DNA of 64,000 nucleotides from Bombyx mori (GCF_030269925.1 NC_085128.1:15378501-15442500), one strand, 5' to 3'; shown: positions 10,686-22,490, counted from the first letter of the stretch. Numbers and translations are program-made. The notes: generated by a model from the sequence alone, not told the origin.

Positions 10686-10802
10686 TTGAGCGAATGTGAT
10701 GCAGAAAAGGCGTTATTGTTTGAGTGGCGGTTGATTGTACTCGTGTGGATTGCTAGAAGTGTAATCTCATTTCATGATAAAGTTATAAAGTGCGTTGGAA
10801 TT
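10686..10802 (+). promoter_or_regulatory. Kinesin 5' leader with short upstream ORFs
   Basis: Before the kinesin ATG there are short upstream ATG frames: ATG-stop near 10693, an eleven-codon frame from about 10698, and a four-codon frame near 10767. The main frame is open back to 10686 but has no ATG there. If this stretch is transcribed, these frames could lower translation. The transcription start is not visible from sequence. Confidence 0.4.
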
Positions 10803-13800
10803 ATGGTGAAAATAGAGAAGCGGCCCGTCGCTACGGGTTTTAAAGGCTCTGGTGGTGGAATAGTGCCGTCTAAATGCGGTTCTACACAAAACATGGCTGC
10901 GAACATCAAAGTTGTAGTGAGAGTACGTCCTTTGAACGAAAAAGAGTTGGATCTCAACAGTCGCGTTGTTGTAGACGTCGTAGATGACAAAATGTTAGTG
11001 TTTGACCCTAAGGAAGAGATCAGGCCATTCTTCTACCAGGGTGTACAGCAACCGAACAAAAACTTTTTAAAACGTGCTAATAAAGAGTTGAAGTTTGTTT
11101 TTGATAATGTTTGTGGTCAAGAAGCATCGAATAAGGACGTTTTTGAAACTACAACGAAAGATATGCTTGCGGCTCTGATGGAAGGCTACAATTGTTCAGT
11201 ATTTGTGTATGGCGCTACTGGTGCAGGGAAGACATTCACTATGATCGGCAGTAATGAGCACCCTGGCATAACTTACCTGACCATGGAACATCTGTTCTAT
11301 ACTATTAATCAGTTTGAAAAGGAGAGGGAATTTGATATAGGAGTCTCTTATATTGAAGTAAGTTTTTAAAATACCACTTACAAAGTTATCAGTATTATCT
11401 TGTCTTGGCTATATACCAACTGTTGGTTGTTCTTTGGAATGTTAGTGAGCCCCATTTTTTTTTTAAAAGTCTTTTTATTTACTTTATGTTTTCTTCCTTT
11501 ACTTTTTATTTATCAAAATGGAAATTGTGCTCTTTTGTTGTAAAGGCACAATTTAAATATAAATTAAAATGAATAATCACTAAATTGTCTAGTTAAAATG
11601 TTAACTTCTTAAATATTGTATTATAACTGATTTTTAATTAAGTTTGAAGCATAATTACTTGGATTTTAGGTATACAATGAAAATGTATATGATCTCCTTA
11701 AACCTTCAAAAACTCCCTTGCAACTTCGAGAGGACTCAAAGTATGGTGTTATGGTTGCCGGTCTGACACTGAACAATATTAAAACAGCTAGGGAACTCCT
11801 TAACATGCTTGAAAATGGAAACAAGAACAGGACCCAGCATCCTACAGATGCAAATGCTGAGAGTTCAAGAAGTCATGCTGTTTTTCAGGTGAGCATTAGT
11901 AACATGTTAGAAAATGTGGGCTGGTAAATTTGTGTATAACTCAATTATATATAATTTTTTTCAATTTCACAGTGTGAATGTAAATTTGTATTTTTAATAT
12001 TTCTCATTTTATTACTAGGTATATGTAAAAATGAGATACAAAACTAGCAGTCAACTACGTCTTGTTAAGCTATCAATGATTGATTTGGCTGGAAGTGAGC
12101 GAGCTTCTGCTACAGGTTGCGTGGGAGAGAGGTTTAAAGAAGGTGCCAATATCAACAAGAGTTTGCTATCGTTAGGCAATTGTATTAATAAACTAGCTGA
12201 TGGAAGCAACTACATTCCGTACAGGTAGATTATAATTAATTGTTTAAACTCAAAATTGTACTCTTATTATTACTCATGTCATTAGAGTCAGTTGGCCAAA
12301 ATTAGGCCAAAAACTTACAATAATAAAAGAAGCCCAAAATACACTGTAATGCACTGAATCCCCTATTTTTGTTCAACATAGTTAAGTTTAAATAATAATT
12401 TTTTTAGAGACTCAAAATTAACTCGGTTGCTAAAGGACAGCCTAGGTGGTAACTGTAAAACGGTGATGATAGCAAATGTATCTCCGTCAAGTGTCAGTTA
12501 CGAAGATACATACAATACTCTCAAGTATGCAGCTAGAGCTAATAAGATTCAGCTCAGTATTAAGAAGGTAAATATTGATTACCCTATATCAGGATTCACT
12601 TCATATTTGATGAAGTCCATATTATGTTTTATAAGAAGAATTGAAGTCGTCGTAGCCTAAAGGATAAGACTCTCAGTGCATTTGTATGAAGCGATGTGAC
12701 TGTACCAATGTTCGAATCTGCAGGCATGTACCAACTTTTCTAATGAAATATGTACTTAACAAATGTTCATGACTGATTGCCACAATTGAGGAATAACATA
12801 GTGTAATAAAAATCAAACCCACAAAATTATAATTTGCATAATAACTGGTGGTAGGACGTCTTATTAGTCTACACAAGTAGGTACCACTACCCTGCCTATT
12901 TCTGCCGTGAAGCAGTTATGCGTTTCGGCTTAAAGGCTACTGCTGCTTCACGTATTGTACTATATAACTATGTAGATGTTGGTATTTAGATTGTTGAATT
13001 CAATGGGCTCTGCTAACCATTTAACACCAGGTGGGCAGTGAGCTCGTCCACACATCTATTGATTCCACCTAACGTTCTTGGACCGTTTCAGATCCTAAAT
13101 TTATTCTTATCTAGAATATATCTTTGATCAAACTTTAAAATAATAATGTGTTATTGTTCATTACTTTTGATATGTTATCCATATCTTTTAGAAATTCTAA
13201 CGTCCGTTATTCTCCTAGCTATCCTACAGCGTCTTGTATAGCCGTAGCCATAATTCACAAGTGTTTTAAAAAGTATTTTTCTTTTTTAACCAGAACATTG
13301 TTGACGGTGACATGCGCTTGTCACAATATGTGAAGATTAATGAAGAATTGAAAAAGAAAGTAAAAGAGTTGGAAGCCAAGCTGTCTTTGTCTAGCGTTAA
13401 AAATGTGTCAAAAGAACCTGACATGGTGAAGGAGAAAGGTAAAAATGAGAAATATTTTATTTGATTTGTCATTACTTGTTAACTTTCGTTAATTCATTTA
13501 CATTACATTTGTCATTACTTGTTAACTTTCGTTAATTCGTTTTTATTTACCAATAATCGATTCTAGTGTTTTGACAACACTATGTAAAGTGGTAGTAGTA
13601 TGTTGTGCAATTTATGGTATGTGACACGGTTCAGGCTATGTAATATTTTGGGCTCAGGCAACTAAGATTTTATCAAATATCAGACCAAATAGTTGCATTC
13701 ACATTCTGTTGAATGTGAGCGTAAGTAATCACCTAACACCAGATAGGCTTCAAGCTCTTCATATAAGCTAAATTAATAAAAAATAACAGATTGTGGCATG

Positions 13801-16800
13801 TTTATTTTTATAATTTAATTTGTTTATATTAAAAATATAGCGATAAAGGAATGGCGGCGTCGCATCATTGACTGCGATTCTGTTCATGCTTCATTGGAGA
13901 CCGAATTATTGAACTTGATGTCGAGACAACGGGTGCTGGCCTTGCGACAGCGTTTACGGACCAGAGCATTCTCGCATGTCGCCGATCTAGCGCATCGATC
14001 CTCCTACGAGGCAATGGAACAGGTAAAAACAAATTATATTAATTTTGGATTTGAAATCTGAGTTGGATACAATATCATTAACATCATATAATTTGGGAAA
14101 CTGGAATGGGCCATAGAATTTCTCAAATCCTAAACCTAAATGACATTTTGAAAAAGAAGCCCAAAGTAATAATGTTCTTTTTAAAAATTTGTTAAAATTT
14201 TCAATTATAGTTATATTGTAAGCACTTAACTAGACTTATGCTGGTATTCCTAAGGTATTACCGTTTTGATTCAGCTTGAATACAAATTTATTAATTCAGG
14301 TTTGCAATGAAGATATACCGAGGCAAGAAAGAGCAGCTGAAAGCTACATAAAACAAACGGTGCACTTAGATTCTCAGATAATGTCGACTTGGACTAAATG
14401 GGATGACAGTCGCAAGAGACTACATGTAGTATGCAATCAAGCTGTATCTGACTTCACTGAATTAGCTGATTTTGTGGAAAACATACATTTAAAGAGTGAA
14501 CTTAGACATATAAAGGCTAGAGATAACCTCAGATACAAATTATTGTCCATTGAAAATGAAGAAATCAATGCCTTCACTGAATATATGAGCGAAATGCCAA
14601 GCATGCTTAAGAAATTATATCTAACATTAAAAGGCTATGACAAAGCACCCCCAGCTTTGACTGCTGAATATATAGAAATAATGAAAAAAGCGAAATTAGC
14701 TAAGGCCATCACATGGTCTGACAAAGACAGTGAAATCGATTCTAATTTCAAATTCATATCGAGCCTAGATATACAGAAGCCAACAACCGCCATAGACTAC
14801 GACAAGAAGGATGAAGGCAACATGACCATAGACATAATGACAGACAGTGATGATTTGACCGACATTGAAAACAGAGAGCCGATTAAAGTTCTTAAACGTA
14901 AAGGGACGCCAATTAAACTGCCAAATAATGAAACCATATTAATTAATGACTCCTTTGAAAGTTTGGATGCGACCAGAAATCTTAACTCAGCCAAGAAAAT
15001 CAAAAGGGAGAAAGAATTTGACATTGCTCCTGATATTGAAAACTACAACGTAGTAGATCCTAACGATTTGAATTCTACCTTTGTGTTGGCGGGTAAAATG
15101 GACGCATTGAGGAAACCAATCAAGACCGAATCAAAAGTGGAAGTACAACCAGTCAAGAGAGGACTCGTGGATAGGACTAATACTATACAAAGGACAATTA
15201 ACTTCGGTGATAAGGGTGAGATGACAAGTTTTTTTATGAGTTACGACTCTGCGAACATCTGTTGTTCGCAAGTATCCGCAAGAACTGTTGCACGCTGCGT
15301 TTCGAGATAAATAAATGTTCCACCAGAGTACAACTTAAAACTATATTTATCACTTAGAACACTCACAGAACACTTTAAAATTCTTAATTCACTTCTTCCG
15401 CTTCGCTTCGGGTGATCCGTTCACTGTTTCGCTCCGAGTAGTTCCGATTACTAAATCACTCGTGCCATCTCTGCAACGCTTTTATAGTCGATACGACATC
15501 CCTAGATTTATTGAAAACATTCCTCACAAGTCGAGTATTTTCGATGTGCGTTTCCGCTATCTGACAAGAGATGGCGTTGTACATCTCGAGCGTTCTAGTT
15601 GTTACTAGATCCTTTGATATTCGTTTCGGCTATTCGGCGATAGATGGCGTTACTCTTACCGACGTAACAGTACTATAAGACTTTTTCTTGATATTTATTT
15701 TAGCATTGTTTTTGAATTATGTATATTTAATGAATCTAATATTTTTACGAGTTACAAAGTTATTATGAATTCTATTTTAAAACGTGGACTAGTAAAAACA
15801 GAGTAAAATGGTAATGTCTGTCAGCAGCTAAGCTAGTGAAACCCGTAGTGGGTAAAGCGATACCGTTCCGGCGGCCCGGCCCGCAGCCCGGCGCGCCGCG
15901 GGGGCCCGGCTTCGGGTCCAGCCTGTCCCGCGACGGAACTCCGCTGCAGAGGAACGTGCAAGGTAAATGTTAAAATAAATGACGAAGATTTCGGTCATTG
16001 TGTTTAACCTGGCTAGTACGGCTAGGTTAATTTCTATAAAATGATAGTATAGTTTTTGTTGGTGGTAAGACCTCTTGTGAGTCCGCGTGTGTAGGTACCA
16101 CCACCCTACCTATTTCTGCCGTGAAACTGTAATGCGTTTCGGTTTGAAGGGTGGGGCAGCCGTTGTAACTATACTGAGACCTTAGAACTTATCTCAAGGT
16201 GGGTGGCGCATTTACGCTGTAGATGTCTATGGGCTCCAGTAACCACTTAACACCAGATGGGCTGTGAGCTCGTCCAACCATCTAAGCAATAAAAAAAATA
16301 AAATTATATGTTAATATCAGGAACATTTCATTAGTTAAATTTTAATTTTTATTTAAACATTTTATTAATTTTTTTTTTATATACTTTGTGGATAGACCTA
16401 ATAAAAATACAAGCAAATCAACTCACTATAGGAGTAGTAAAATGTTTTACATGACCGTCTCTCACATAATGAACACACCCTTAAAATACTATTAATGAAT
16501 TAAGATACTCTTTTGAATTCTAATGCTCGTTTGAAAGCTTACGAAACTGTTTGACGCGACTGAACGTAAAATCTAACGACAACTAACCATTTGTTTTTCA
16601 TGTTTGTGTTGTTCTGTGCCGTCCTGTGTCCTGTGCCGTCTTGTGTCCTCCCGTGCCCTGTGCCGTCGTGTGCCCTGTGCCGTCGTGTGTCCTGTGCCGT
16701 CGTGTGTCCTGTGCCGTCGTGTGCCGTCGACTAACAAACTAACAGACGCGTCTCGTACAAAGACGAATGTCACTCAAAAGTCAGTTGGTTTCAAAGCCGT

Positions 16801-16867
16801 CCGCGCGAGGGAGCGCGTGCAGAACCACCCCTACTCCAGGCCGCCCGCCCTCGCCGCCAGGAAGTGA
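10803..16867 (+). CDS. Klp67A: Kinesin-8 motor (KIF18A / Klp67A type), nine exons
   Basis: Plus-end-directed kinesin-8, known in the family to control kinetochore-microtubule length in mitosis. Exons: 10803-11357, 11670-11888, 12019-12224, 12408-12567, 13294-13438, 13841-14022, 14300-15215, about 15828-15962, and 16746-16867. All introns are GT-AG and the phases agree, giving about 879 residues, close to human KIF18A. Seen motifs: P-loop GATGAGKT at residues 137-144, switch I NAESSRSH near 247-254, switch II DLAGSE near 280-285, then [15 protein letters not shown] and NTLKYAARA closing the motor near residue 370. A charged helical neck with [13 protein letters not shown] follows, then a long acidic/basic tail. 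The start is ATG 10803 (MVKIEKRP); ATG 10892 ([13 protein letters not shown]) is an alternative, and the reading frame above 10803 lacks an ATG. The exon 8 acceptor is ambiguous (15825, 15828 or 15837, all in phase). Exon 8 is unusually GC-rich and encodes a Pro/Gly/Arg stretch. Introns 4 and 8 contain Bm1 copies, intron 7 a solo LTR, and intron 8 a minisatellite. The assignment to kinesin-8 rests on the motor sequence; the exact orthologue name is inferred. Confidence 0.93.
12643..13062 (+). mobile_element. Bm1 SINE, full length, in kinesin intron 4
   Basis: Starts with the tRNA-derived head: A box GTAGCCTAAAGGATAAG and B box GTTCGAATC. It then has the linker with AACAAATGTTCATGA, the body GGTGGTAGGAC, and the 3' part ending at CACACATCTATTGA. 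Several substitutions mark it as an old copy. Confidence 0.88.
15286..15669 (-). mobile_element. Solo LTR in kinesin intron 7
   Basis: Reverse-orientation copy of the 4906 LTR family. It starts TGTTGCACGCTG and ends GACGTAACA. A CTTTTATAGT block corresponds to the TATA box on the minus strand. The flanking four bases are GAAC and GTAC, so the target duplication has one mismatch. The heat-shock modules are degraded here (GGAATGTTTTCAA). It lies antisense to the kinesin and supplies the read-through frame beyond exon 7. Confidence 0.8.
16059..16301 (+). mobile_element. Bm1 SINE, 5'-short form, in kinesin intron 8
   Basis: Begins at GTTGGTGGTAAGACC, lacks the tRNA head, and ends CATCTAAGCAAT with an A tail. 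About 243 bp, the same short form seen at 33346, 48810, 55331 and 56750. Confidence 0.85.
16614..16730 (+). repeat. Minisatellite, 17-bp unit, about 6.5 copies
   Basis: Repeats of TGTGCCGTCGTGTGTCC with small variants. It ends about 15 bp before the acceptor of the last kinesin exon. It is open in more than one frame, which produces long Cys/Arg-rich translations on both strands that are not genes. Confidence 0.85.
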
Positions 16868-16999
16868 ACGGAGCACCACGGTATAATGAAGACGTTGTAC
16901 TGTGTATGTGTTGTATGTTAATTGTGTAATTACTAAACTGCCTTCACACGTTGAGTTTTTGAGTCGAATCATATAGATAACCATATATGGGCAGTTCTT

Positions 17000-17255
17000 A
17001 TAATACGCTTTTATTAGCTTCAGACGTATGTATGTATGTTTGTAACGGAATCTTTGAACATGATTTTGACCCCCTTCAAAACGTCGGATTAACTCGAAAT
17101 TTGGTATACTTATTAAGGACCGATGACAATTCAATATTTAAAAATAAAATTGAAAAAAAATTAAAAAAATTAAAATTCAACTAAAAAATGAAAAAGATTT
17201 TTTTCTATTTTTTAGTTGAATTTTCTATAAAGGCGTATTTTGTTAGTTTTTTTAA
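17000..17255 (+). repeat. Dispersed MITE-like repeat, copy 1
   Basis: From ATACGCTTTTATTAGCTTC through CAGACGTATGTATG, GTAACGGAATCTTTGAACAT, and an A/T-rich inverted core AATTCAACTAAAAAAT / TTTTTAGTTGAATT, to AGGCGTATTTTGTTAG. A reversed relative lies at 39700-40128. No coding capacity. Confidence 0.55.
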
Positions 17256-17259
17256 ACTA

Positions 17260-17570
17260 TTATTTATTTCTCAAGAACTTACCTCAAAACATTTTGCAAG
17301 GGAATTACTCGAAAACAAAGCGATGACTCTTAAAAGGTGAGTTAGTAGTAAACGATTGTAAACGAATTCGTTGATGGTACTGAGACGGTGACCTATCCCG
17401 AATGTTGATGCTGAAACTTTTACAATGCAATCCAGTGGATTCGGACAAACATACATTAATTATTATTTATATTCGATATTCGATTTGTATTCGACGATAA
17501 CTATTCGATTTGTAATATTAATTTTGTTACGGAAGTGATAAAAACAATTTTGTTACCGGATCAACCAGCT
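17260..17570. other. Stretch without recognised gene
   Basis: Nothing identifiable apart from AT-rich ATTCGAT tandem motifs near 17470-17510. Confidence 0.4.
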
Positions 17571-17572
17571 CG

Positions 17573-17634
17573 CACCAACCACTCACCTTCAGGTGGGCCG
17601 TATGCTCGTCTGCCTACACGAGCAATAAAAAAAA
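17573..17634 (+). mobile_element. LINE 3' tail fragment, GTAGGCAG family
   Basis: Short terminal piece: CAACCACTCACCTTCAGG, then GTCTGCCTACACGAGCAATA with an A tail. Only the last 60 bp of the module are present. Confidence 0.6.
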
Positions 17635-17639
17635 ACGTA

Positions 17640-18742
17640 TATACGTAATAAGAGGATTATCACGTCGCGCCGCTTTGTCGAAGTAGGCGCCTGCCCTGCC
17701 CTCGCGACTGGACCCTCCCACTGCCTCGCGACGAGGGCAGCGGTACATTCTCGGGTAGTCTCCGTGGCACATCCTATCTCCAGTAAATTGAGAAGCTCCC
17801 TTCGTTTCAGCTCTGAACACCAATCATTTTGATCAACAAATATTAAATCTTGTATACTTTAACGCTTTTTTTTTATGAAAAAGTGACTTAAAACAACGTT
17901 ATTCATTTTCACACTAAATATTAATTTAATGGAGAAAGTTTGTTGTACTCAAAATACGCTTCGATACTTAGTTTTATCAAGGTCGTGTTTTGAGACGATA
18001 AGAAAACCGAAATTTCATTTGTTATTCCAAAGCAAAACTTATCATTTTGAGTAATTTTGAATAATATACAATCGAACAAAACTTTGAGGTCTATAAACTC
18101 TTACTCATAATGTGTTTAAGAGCTTTATAAACCCGTTGTAATAATCATGACAAAAAGCGTTATCTGTCTTCTAATAGGCTAATAATCTTCTAGTACTATA
18201 AATAAAACTTAATAATTATTTGTATATTGGTTTGTCCTCTATGTGTTGCAAAAATATTCATGTGATTGCAACGAAACTTGGAAAATTACTGTTGTGTTTC
18301 CTTCACAGTACCATCAACTGATAACAGGTGGTGACCTGGGAATACTTTCAAGAAATCAGTTTTTTATAGAAATCAGCGGTAGGCGTGACCGAGATTCGGT
18401 AGTTTTTCATTTAAATGTATAAAATCATACGGATAATTCGACCCGGTCAATACTCATAGAACGAGTTTACAAAGCTCGGATATCTAATAATGAATAAGAC
18501 CGTTAAATTGAAGTGCCGACCGCTCGTGTGACGCTTCCCGCTAGGTTAACGCACGGTCGTTGACCTCGAGCGTCAGCTGATCGCAGGAATATTATATTAC
18601 CGTCTCAGGATTATCAGTACTGTCATAGCATTCTCGTTCTTGTGAGCGGTTTCCTTGCGCCCCGTAAACACGTTTGGACGTGTACCCCAGTTTAATTTAC
18701 GCGATGTCTGATTTTGTCGTTACTTGACGCCCATGTCGTATC
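17640..18742. other. Stretch without recognised gene
   Basis: No gene or repeat that I can name. The short frames here lack domains. Confidence 0.4.
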
Positions 18743-18876
18743 TTGTAACTATACTTGAGACCTTAGAACTTATTTCTCAAGAATATCTCAAGGTGGGATG
18801 TCTATGGGCTCCAGTAACCACTTAACACCAGGTGGGCTGTGAGCTCGTTCACCCATATAAGCAAATAAAAAAAAAA
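18743..18876 (+). mobile_element. Bm1 SINE fragment
   Basis: Only the 3' third: TTGTAACTATACTTGAGACC, then GATGTCTATGGGCTCCAGTA to CATATAAGCAAATAAAAAAA. An internal 20-bp piece (TTACGTTGTA region) is deleted. Confidence 0.8.
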
Positions 18877-18879
18877 TGC

Positions 18880-19400
18880 AAAATTGGACATCCACTTTGT
18901 GTCAAGTTTGTCTCAAAGAATCGAAGACCGAGAACTAAAAATAAAACTGTTTTTGTATGTCACTGAAAATAATACAACATACTTAATTATCCATTATTGT
19001 TAGTTATAAAATAAAACTTTTTTTTTTAAATATTATATTGTAATTTTTATGATGGCTTTAAACTTTATAATTCAGAGTTTCAATAATTTGTAAACTTGTT
19101 TTTTTAACGCGGCAACAACGTGTTTCGTAGAGTTATTTTTTGATAAAAAAAATACGATTGTGTAAGTGTGTTGCAAGATAAAAGAATCACTTTCTTACAT
19201 CTAACTGTCAAACCATTCAGAAAAGTATGAAGAGTATATTTATGACCGTGGAATGAATTTAATACTCAAACGTTTTTCCTATTATAGAGATGCGAAATAC
19301 ACAGAAATAAATAAATAAAGCATTTTATTGCAGTTGCTCATTAATGCAACGTAACCTTTATTTATCAGTGTTCACGAGTCATATTTTGTCAGTAATATCT
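18880..19400. other. Stretch without recognised gene
   Basis: AT-rich, no coding signal. It leads into the tandem repeat at 19403. Confidence 0.4.
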
Positions 19401-19402
19401 GT

Positions 19403-19498
19403 TGACAGCTTGTCAGCAATACCAGTCTCTAGTTTGTCAGCAATATATATTGACAGCTTGTCAGCAATATTGGTCTCTAGTTTGTCAAAAATAGCAAT
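19403..19498 (+). repeat. Tandem repeat, two 48-bp units built of shorter sub-repeats
   Basis: TGACAGCTTGTCAGCAATA and CTCTAGTTTGTCAGCAATA alternate, so each 48-bp unit is itself two diverged half-units around TTGTCAGCAATA. A degenerate further half-unit lies on each side. Confidence 0.8.
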
Positions 19499-19499
19499 T

Positions 19500-20034
19500 T
19501 GACACTAAGATTTCCAACATTCACTGGAAAGCTAATCTACGTGGCCTATAATATTCTTACTAGTTGAACTGCAAGCATCTTAATACATACATATATCATA
19601 CTCAGTTTGTAGCGTTTACTAGCGTTATTTGATATCTTTTATCTTGTATACAAGCAAACTTCTGTGTTATTGAATACTTTCTTTATAATTTCAATGTATT
19701 TTTATTCAATATTTGTATGTACCTTACTTATATTCTAGAAAAGTCTAGTGTAACGCGCCACTAATATGAATTGATTAACAATAACTTGCACTAAGGAACG
19801 AAGTAGATATATTTTTCTATGTTAGTATAGTTGTGCACTAAAGTGCCAGTTTTGACAGTTTTGTGTGTGTTTATTAACTATATTGAATAAAATGACTGAA
19901 GTGTATTAAGTATGTTTTATAATAAGAATATAATTTATGCAAGTTTTTGATATGAGATTGTGTATGTAATTCGTGTGAAAGTATTAAATTTTGTAAATAT
20001 TTGTTTTGGTATTTTGCTTTATTAGTAAAAGTCA
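19500..20034. other. Stretch without recognised gene
   Basis: AT-rich, no frame, no recognised repeat. Confidence 0.4.
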
Positions 20035-20042
20035 TCCAAGTT

Positions 20043-20340
20043 GCGATCCATTAACGGTGCTTTTAGGAACCATAAGCACCGGTCACCGTCCTCGTCGAAC
20101 CCGTCGCTTGCGACGAAGGGTTCGACGAGCGAATTAACCCACAGACACAGCCCACTGAGTTTCTCGCCGGATCTTCTCAGTGGGTCGCGTTTCCGATCCG
20201 GTGGTAGATTCTGCGAAGCACTGCTCTTGCTAGGGCCAGTGTTAGCAACACTACGGTTTGAGCCCCGTGAGCTCACCTGCACACGTTAGGGCGAAGGTGA
20301 AATATCCTCTCAAGGCTCAAGGCATAGGTAGGGAAAAAAA
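20043..20340 (+). mobile_element. L1-like LINE 3' fragment (BMC1/L1Bm type) with target duplication
   Basis: Contains the CCCACTGAGTTTCTCGCCGG and TTTCCGATCCGGTGGTAGAT blocks and an A tail. TCCAAGTT flanks it at 20035-20042 and 20341-20348, marking a 5'-truncated retrotransposition of about 298 bp. Confidence 0.75.
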
Positions 20341-20500
20341 TCCAAGTTCTGTCATGAAATAGTTTATTATTTGTTGAAACTAGTCATTCACGTTTTGAAT
20401 GAAATAGTACATACCGTAATAAAAAAAAAAACTTTTCTGAGGTGCCAACAATTATTGCCAGTCAATCGGATACACCACGTGTGAAAGCATCGACTACAAC

Positions 20501-20538
20501 TACGGAATAGATAAATCTATTGATAAATCTATTCCGTG
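20501..20538. mobile_element. 38-bp relative of the 51-bp inverted-repeat micro-element
   Basis: TACGGAATAGATAAATCTAT is followed by TGATAAATCTATTCCGTG. It shares ACGGAATAGATAAAT with the copy at 3163. The flanks (ACTACAAC and ATAAGAAC) match at only some positions, so the target duplication is unproven. Confidence 0.5.
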
Positions 20539-20865
20539 ATAAGAACGATTGTTTTTTTTACATTTAAAACTTTTTGAAGAGCCTTGTTACTTACCCGAGG
20601 CTACGTATGAGACTCGAAGTTCGCGAGCATCCTTTGCAAGTGCAATTTAATTTTTGAAAATCCTAAGAAAGGCCCAGCAAAAACTCTGTCCTTTAGGCCC
20701 TGGCTTTAAATGACATTGACACTATTGTTCAAAACGAAACACAAATTAATTAATTCTGCGATGTCTGGTTTAGTCTCGCGAGAAAGCATGTTAATCTATT
20801 TTGCAAAAATACTGCACCACATATATGTATACCGGTGTTATCGTACGCAAAGCATCTTGAGCAAT

Positions 20866-21118
20866 AGGACACGAAAGCAAAATCTCATACTGAATTGGAT
20901 AATGCTTTGAGATAAATTCTCCTCGGCAAGCCTGGGATTAGTAAAAAATCAAGGGAATAATGTAATGATTAGATAGTGGGAAGCTTTATTGTGTTACATT
21001 AACGTAGATTATATGATGATAATAATAATTAGCTCTTAGACTAGAAAAGTACTTGTTATCGCTGAGCCCCCAAACTCGGCATCTCCGGTGGACTGTGAAC
21101 TCTCTAACTGCCCTACTT
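20866..21118 (+). repeat. Dispersed repeat, copy 1 (inverted partner at 25727)
   Basis: About 250 bp from AAGCAAAATCTCATACTGAA to AACTCTCTAACTGCCC, the reverse complement of 25727-25975. The reversed sense contains CACAATAAAG-like signals and GCCGAGTTTGGGGGCT. It could be a retroelement 3' region. Confidence 0.65.
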
Positions 21119-21124
21119 TTGTTG

Positions 21125-21650
21125 AGAAAAGCAAAGGATAAATTACCCTTAGTACCTTCCGTGCTTGATGATAGAATTCTTAAACAAGTTTAATCGTCCT
21201 ATAAATTTTTGTCTAGATTTTCCAATGCAAGTTCTATCATAGCTAAAGAGAGTTAGACGTCAAACCGGTGGTAAAATTTTAACCCGATCAAACTTTTCGA
21301 CCCCGAAAGGTTTGTGAAAATAAAATCAATATGTATCGGTGCCTTTTAAAGCGAAATATTCAATTTAAGATTTTTCATTTTCTATATTTGCCGCTTGAAG
21401 CAGGTCACATACGACGTGCATACGTTTTAATTAAATTTACTTAATTCATCTCCGGGTACGGCGCTGTGAGAGTGTCGTATCTAATTACGGCCAGGACAAA
21501 TTGAAGGCTTTGAAATGCACCCCTCATGCACTTGTGCTCTCGTAGTGCAGGGAGGAATGTATTCTGAGTGTTTACGGAATACCCTAGTTTTATTTACGTC
21601 GCTTATACTGGTTTCATAGACACTATTGGTTGGATGAATTATATGTACTA
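21125..21650. other. Stretch without recognised gene
   Basis: No gene or repeat identified. Confidence 0.4.
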
Positions 21651-22306
21651 GTGGTGGCCCGGTAGTCGAAATTCGACTATAATTAATCGAAATTATAAGT
21701 TTGTAAACTATTAAGATTCTATTTTCAAAGACTATTATACTCCTATAATCACGAATTTCGCCAAGACTACACTATAGACAAATATTAATAAAGACAAACA
21801 ATATTTGATCTATTCTCAATTTGACAACAGACGTTAAGAACAAAAGTTTGTAAATAAATAGTATGCGTGTGTGCGTCAAATACATGGTAATGTGTGTAAT
21901 GTTTTCTTTATTGATTTATTGTAGCTTTTATGCATTATTTAAAAAAATATTAGCATTGTGCACTTCTTCTCTATATTCTCTATAAGTGTGGAAAATTTCA
22001 TACTCCTCCGTCCGCGCAATTTTCGTAAAGGGTACAACATTTTTGCTTCACGTATTAATCTATATATTAATACGTGAAGCAAAAACTTTGTATCCCTTTT
22101 GGAGGAGTATGAAATTTACCTTTCCTTTTGTTCTTGACGTCTGTTGTCAAATTGAGATTAAATATTGTTTGTCTTTGCTAATATTTTTATAGTGTAGGTA
22201 CTCTTGGCGAAATTTGAGATTATAGAAGTATAAAATACAATCATAATAGTGTACAAACTTACAATTCCAATTAATTATAGTCGAATTTCGACTACTGTGG
22301 GACCTC
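21651..22306. mobile_element. Foldback MITE, 656 bp, TA target site
   Basis: The ends GTGGTGGCCCGGTAGTCGAA and TTCGACTACTGTGGGACCTC are inverted, each next to TA. The two arms remain complementary up to a central hairpin, TTGCTTCACGTATTAAT / ATTAATACGTGAAGCAA, at about 22045-22082. The left arm is longer by an internal segment. No transposase. Partial relatives lie at 23130, 51698 and 63215. Confidence 0.75.
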
Positions 22307-22490
22307 TAGTATATAGATTATTATAGATGTGTTTATATCACGCAAAGATATTTAAGTTCCGAGAAATAGGATCGTCGGTCTACCAAGCAATAAAAATCCG
22401 TCGGAGGAAGATCGTCACTTGGTCTTTTGCCTATACGTTTTTATTGTGTAACAGATTTATCGCGGTGATTTATTACAAGGTCAAAATTTG

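Noticed and set aside
12643..12730. Possible tRNA genes in Bm1 heads (also at 27738-28173 and 53421-53860)
   Set aside because: A and B boxes are present but the cloverleaf cannot be completed; these are SINE heads.
15216..15310. Extension of the kinesin frame beyond exon 7
   Set aside because: A GT donor at 15216 in phase 1 joins perfectly to exon 8, and the extension runs into a solo LTR.
16573..16773. Long frames on both strands over the kinesin intron 8 minisatellite
   Set aside because: They arise from a 17-bp tandem repeat that is open in several frames; only the final exon (16746-16867) fits kinesin.
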